A stretch of DNA of 43,313 nucleotides, from contig NZ_WLYI01000040.1 of NCBI RefSeq assembly GCF_009707515.1, forward strand, positions 1-43,313, given 5' to 3'. Of this stretch, positions 42,126 through 43,313 are shown piece after piece. The notes under the pieces were generated by a model. It did no database searches, had not been told where the DNA came from, and worked only from the letters and a program-made list of their open reading frames with translations. Within the stretch, counting starts at the first letter, position 1; each line of letters opens with the position of its first letter. Source of the DNA: Pseudomonas karstica (lineage in GTDB: Bacteria; Pseudomonadota; Gammaproteobacteria; Pseudomonadales; Pseudomonadaceae). A program made the translations under genes and the position numbers.

Positions 42126-43313
42126 ATGAACACAGAGACGGTGGATGTTGAAGTCGTCCTTCGCGACTTCAGGCACTGCCTTAACACGTTTGATGAATGG
42201 GCCGAGAGCTTCTGGAGCTTTTCGGCGCTGGACGTCGAACAGGTGTTCAAGGTTGGGGATGAGGTGGCGCTTGTCGCGCCCATCAACCGCTCCATCCTCC
42301 CCAGCAGCACCGTCGCGATGTGCCCGGCCAGCGGTTCGTTGACTCTGGTGCATATGTTCCAGAGCGTGAGATTTGTGCCCATCGGCAATACGCCGGTGAT
42401 GCTGCAAAAGGTCGATCCGAAGGGTGGTCCGCTCGGCGACCCGATTCATAAAACCATCGGCCCCAGCGGCATTCTTGAAGTCACCGAGTGCACTCGCGGC
42501 CAGCCGTATCGGGTGAGCTTTTACCCCAATGTTTCCAAGGCGCAGGTCAAGGCGCTGTATGCCTCCTATCAGTCGGTGATCGAGGCGCTCGAAGCCCGCT
42601 TGCGTGATGAGTGGACCCATACCTTTGAAGCACAGTGGAAACACTATGCCCAGACCACCTCCCTTGACCGTCGCAAGCTACTGGATGCGGCGTTTGTACG
42701 AGGGATTGCAAACACGCTTTACAACCTTTGGGACAGTATTCCAAAGCTGTATGAGTGGCTGGCGGACCTCAAACCCAACAGCGAAAAGTTGCTGCAATAC
42801 CTCTCCCAAGCCGAACTTGAAGAGTTGCTCAAGCTGGGTAGCGACGCCATTGCCAACGGTCTGCTGATACTCAGTGATGACCCCCTGCTGTTTATCCACG
42901 TGTCGGCAATGTTTAGTTGGATGCAGTTGCTGCCGCCGCCTGACATGAGGGAACTGCTGGGCGAAATCACCGCCGAGGTGCTGATCAATCTGCTGCTGAT
43001 TCGGGCAATGGGCGCCATGGGTGTGGTGGTGCGGTTGGGTCCTCAGGTGCTGGGTAGCGTCAGGTCGAGGCGTGCGCGGCAGTGGCTGGAATTGATGGCC
43101 AAGCAACTTGAAGGACCCAGGCTGGAACCGCATGCCGAACGGGTTAAGCCATTGCTGCTCAGTAGCCCGGCGACGCCGATCAAGGTAGTCCCGAGTGTGC
43201 CGTTGAAGGCCGGGGTGCATGAAGTGCCGAACCCGGTGCCGTTGGTGCGGGCTAACAAGCGGCCCAGGACGACGTTGGTCAGGCACGAACACGTCGATGA
43301 CGTGCCGGTTGCT
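42126..43313 (+). CDS. Unrecognised protein, 5' part (runs off the right edge)
   Basis: The frame is open for 396 codons to the end of the window. I do not recognise it. The first 150 residues look mixed alpha/beta (DEWAESFWSFSALDVEQVFKVGDEVALVAP; TVGPSG-like turns). Residues 150-260 are helical and acidic, and a hydrophobic stretch is at about 285-310 (VLINLLLIRAMGAMGVVVRLG). The tail from about 345 is rich in proline and valine, like a linker. A long linker followed by an unseen C-terminal domain would suit a secreted or contact-dependent toxin, but this is a guess. The ATG lacks a ribosome site; a TTG at 42090 has GGGG upstream, and a better signal lies at 42049 in another frame. Confidence 0.7.
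   Translation, partial: MNTETVDVEVVLRDFRHCLNTFDEWAESFWSFSALDVEQVFKVGDEVALVAPINRSILPSSTVAMCPASGSLTLVHMFQSVRFVPIGNTPVMLQKVDPKGGPLGDPIHKTIGPSGILEVTECTRGQPYRVSFYPNVSKAQVKALYASYQSVIEALEARLRDEWTHTFEAQWKHYAQTTSLDRRKLLDAAFVRGIANTLYNLWDSIPKLYEWLADLKPNSEKLLQYLSQAELEELLKLGSDAIANGLLILSDDPLLFIHVSAMFSWMQLLPPPDMRELLGEITAEVLINLLLIRAMGAMGVVVRLGPQVLGSVRSRRARQWLELMAKQLEGPRLEPHAERVKPLLLSSPATPIKVVPSVPLKAGVHEVPNPVPLVRANKRPRTTLVRHEHVDDVPVA

Noticed and set aside
1..43313. CRISPR arrays, tRNA, rRNA, insertion sequences or integrase genes
   Set aside because: No spaced direct repeats, no RNA gene signatures and no transposase or integrase motifs were seen in any translated frame.

Overview
The window looks like a chromosomal segment of a fluorescent Pseudomonas (P. 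fluorescens group). The signs are GC-rich coding sequence with strong G/C third-position bias, AGGAG-type ribosome binding sites, a Pseudomonas-type DNA polymerase II and isonitrile hydratase, and two giant NRPS genes whose N-termini resemble the pyoverdine synthetases PvdI/PvdJ and PvdD. There was no database access; every assignment rests on reading motifs and translations.

Layout. (1) 0.1-7.1 kb: an extra penicillin-binding protein 2 gene without rodA beside it, a GFA-family zinc protein (minus strand), an SRPBCC/AHSA1 protein, a protealysin-like M4 metalloprotease followed 10 bp later by its proteinaceous inhibitor emfourin, and DNA polymerase II. (2) 7.1-14.4 kb: an orphan AbrB/MazE-type antitoxin-like gene, a GST-like protein, a secreted DUF4174 protein, isonitrile hydratase divergent from a GlxA-type regulator, an epoxide-hydrolase-like enzyme, a GH15 glycosidase and an AraC-type regulator. 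(3) 14.5-20.6 kb: a tripartite efflux operon (outer-membrane lipoprotein, HlyD/EmrA adaptor, DHA2/EmrB transporter), then a TetR repressor divergent from a second MFS transporter. Their shared promoter holds two 17-bp palindromic operators. (4) 20.5-21.2 kb: a hicA-hicB toxin-antitoxin pair whose promoter faces away from the NRPS promoter. (5) 21.36-40.92 kb: two NRPS genes, 13 bp apart, with five modules: C-A-PCP / C-A-PCP-E / C-A-PCP, then C-A-PCP-E / C-A-PCP-TE. A strong hairpin follows the second gene. (6) 40.98-43.3 kb: an HSL-family esterase and an unrecognised long ORF that runs off the right edge.

How the main parts work together. The NRPS pair reads as a pyoverdine side-chain assembly line. 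Condensation-domain subtypes agree with the epimerase positions: the domains after each E have the D-accepting pattern, the others the L-accepting one. Specificity residues read by hand give Asp - D-(Lys/Orn-like) - OH-Orn - D-Asp - OH-Orn (probably cyclised or released by the TE). Two hydroxamates plus the chromophore catechol made elsewhere would give a hexadentate siderophore. No pvdL, pvdS, receptor, exporter or ornithine hydroxylase gene is in the window, so the locus is split. The tandem efflux systems and the hicAB pair next to the NRPS genes could matter for export or retention, but nothing in the sequence links them functionally. No gene-free stretch exceeds 300 bp; the longest, at 13400-13650, holds no recognisable element.
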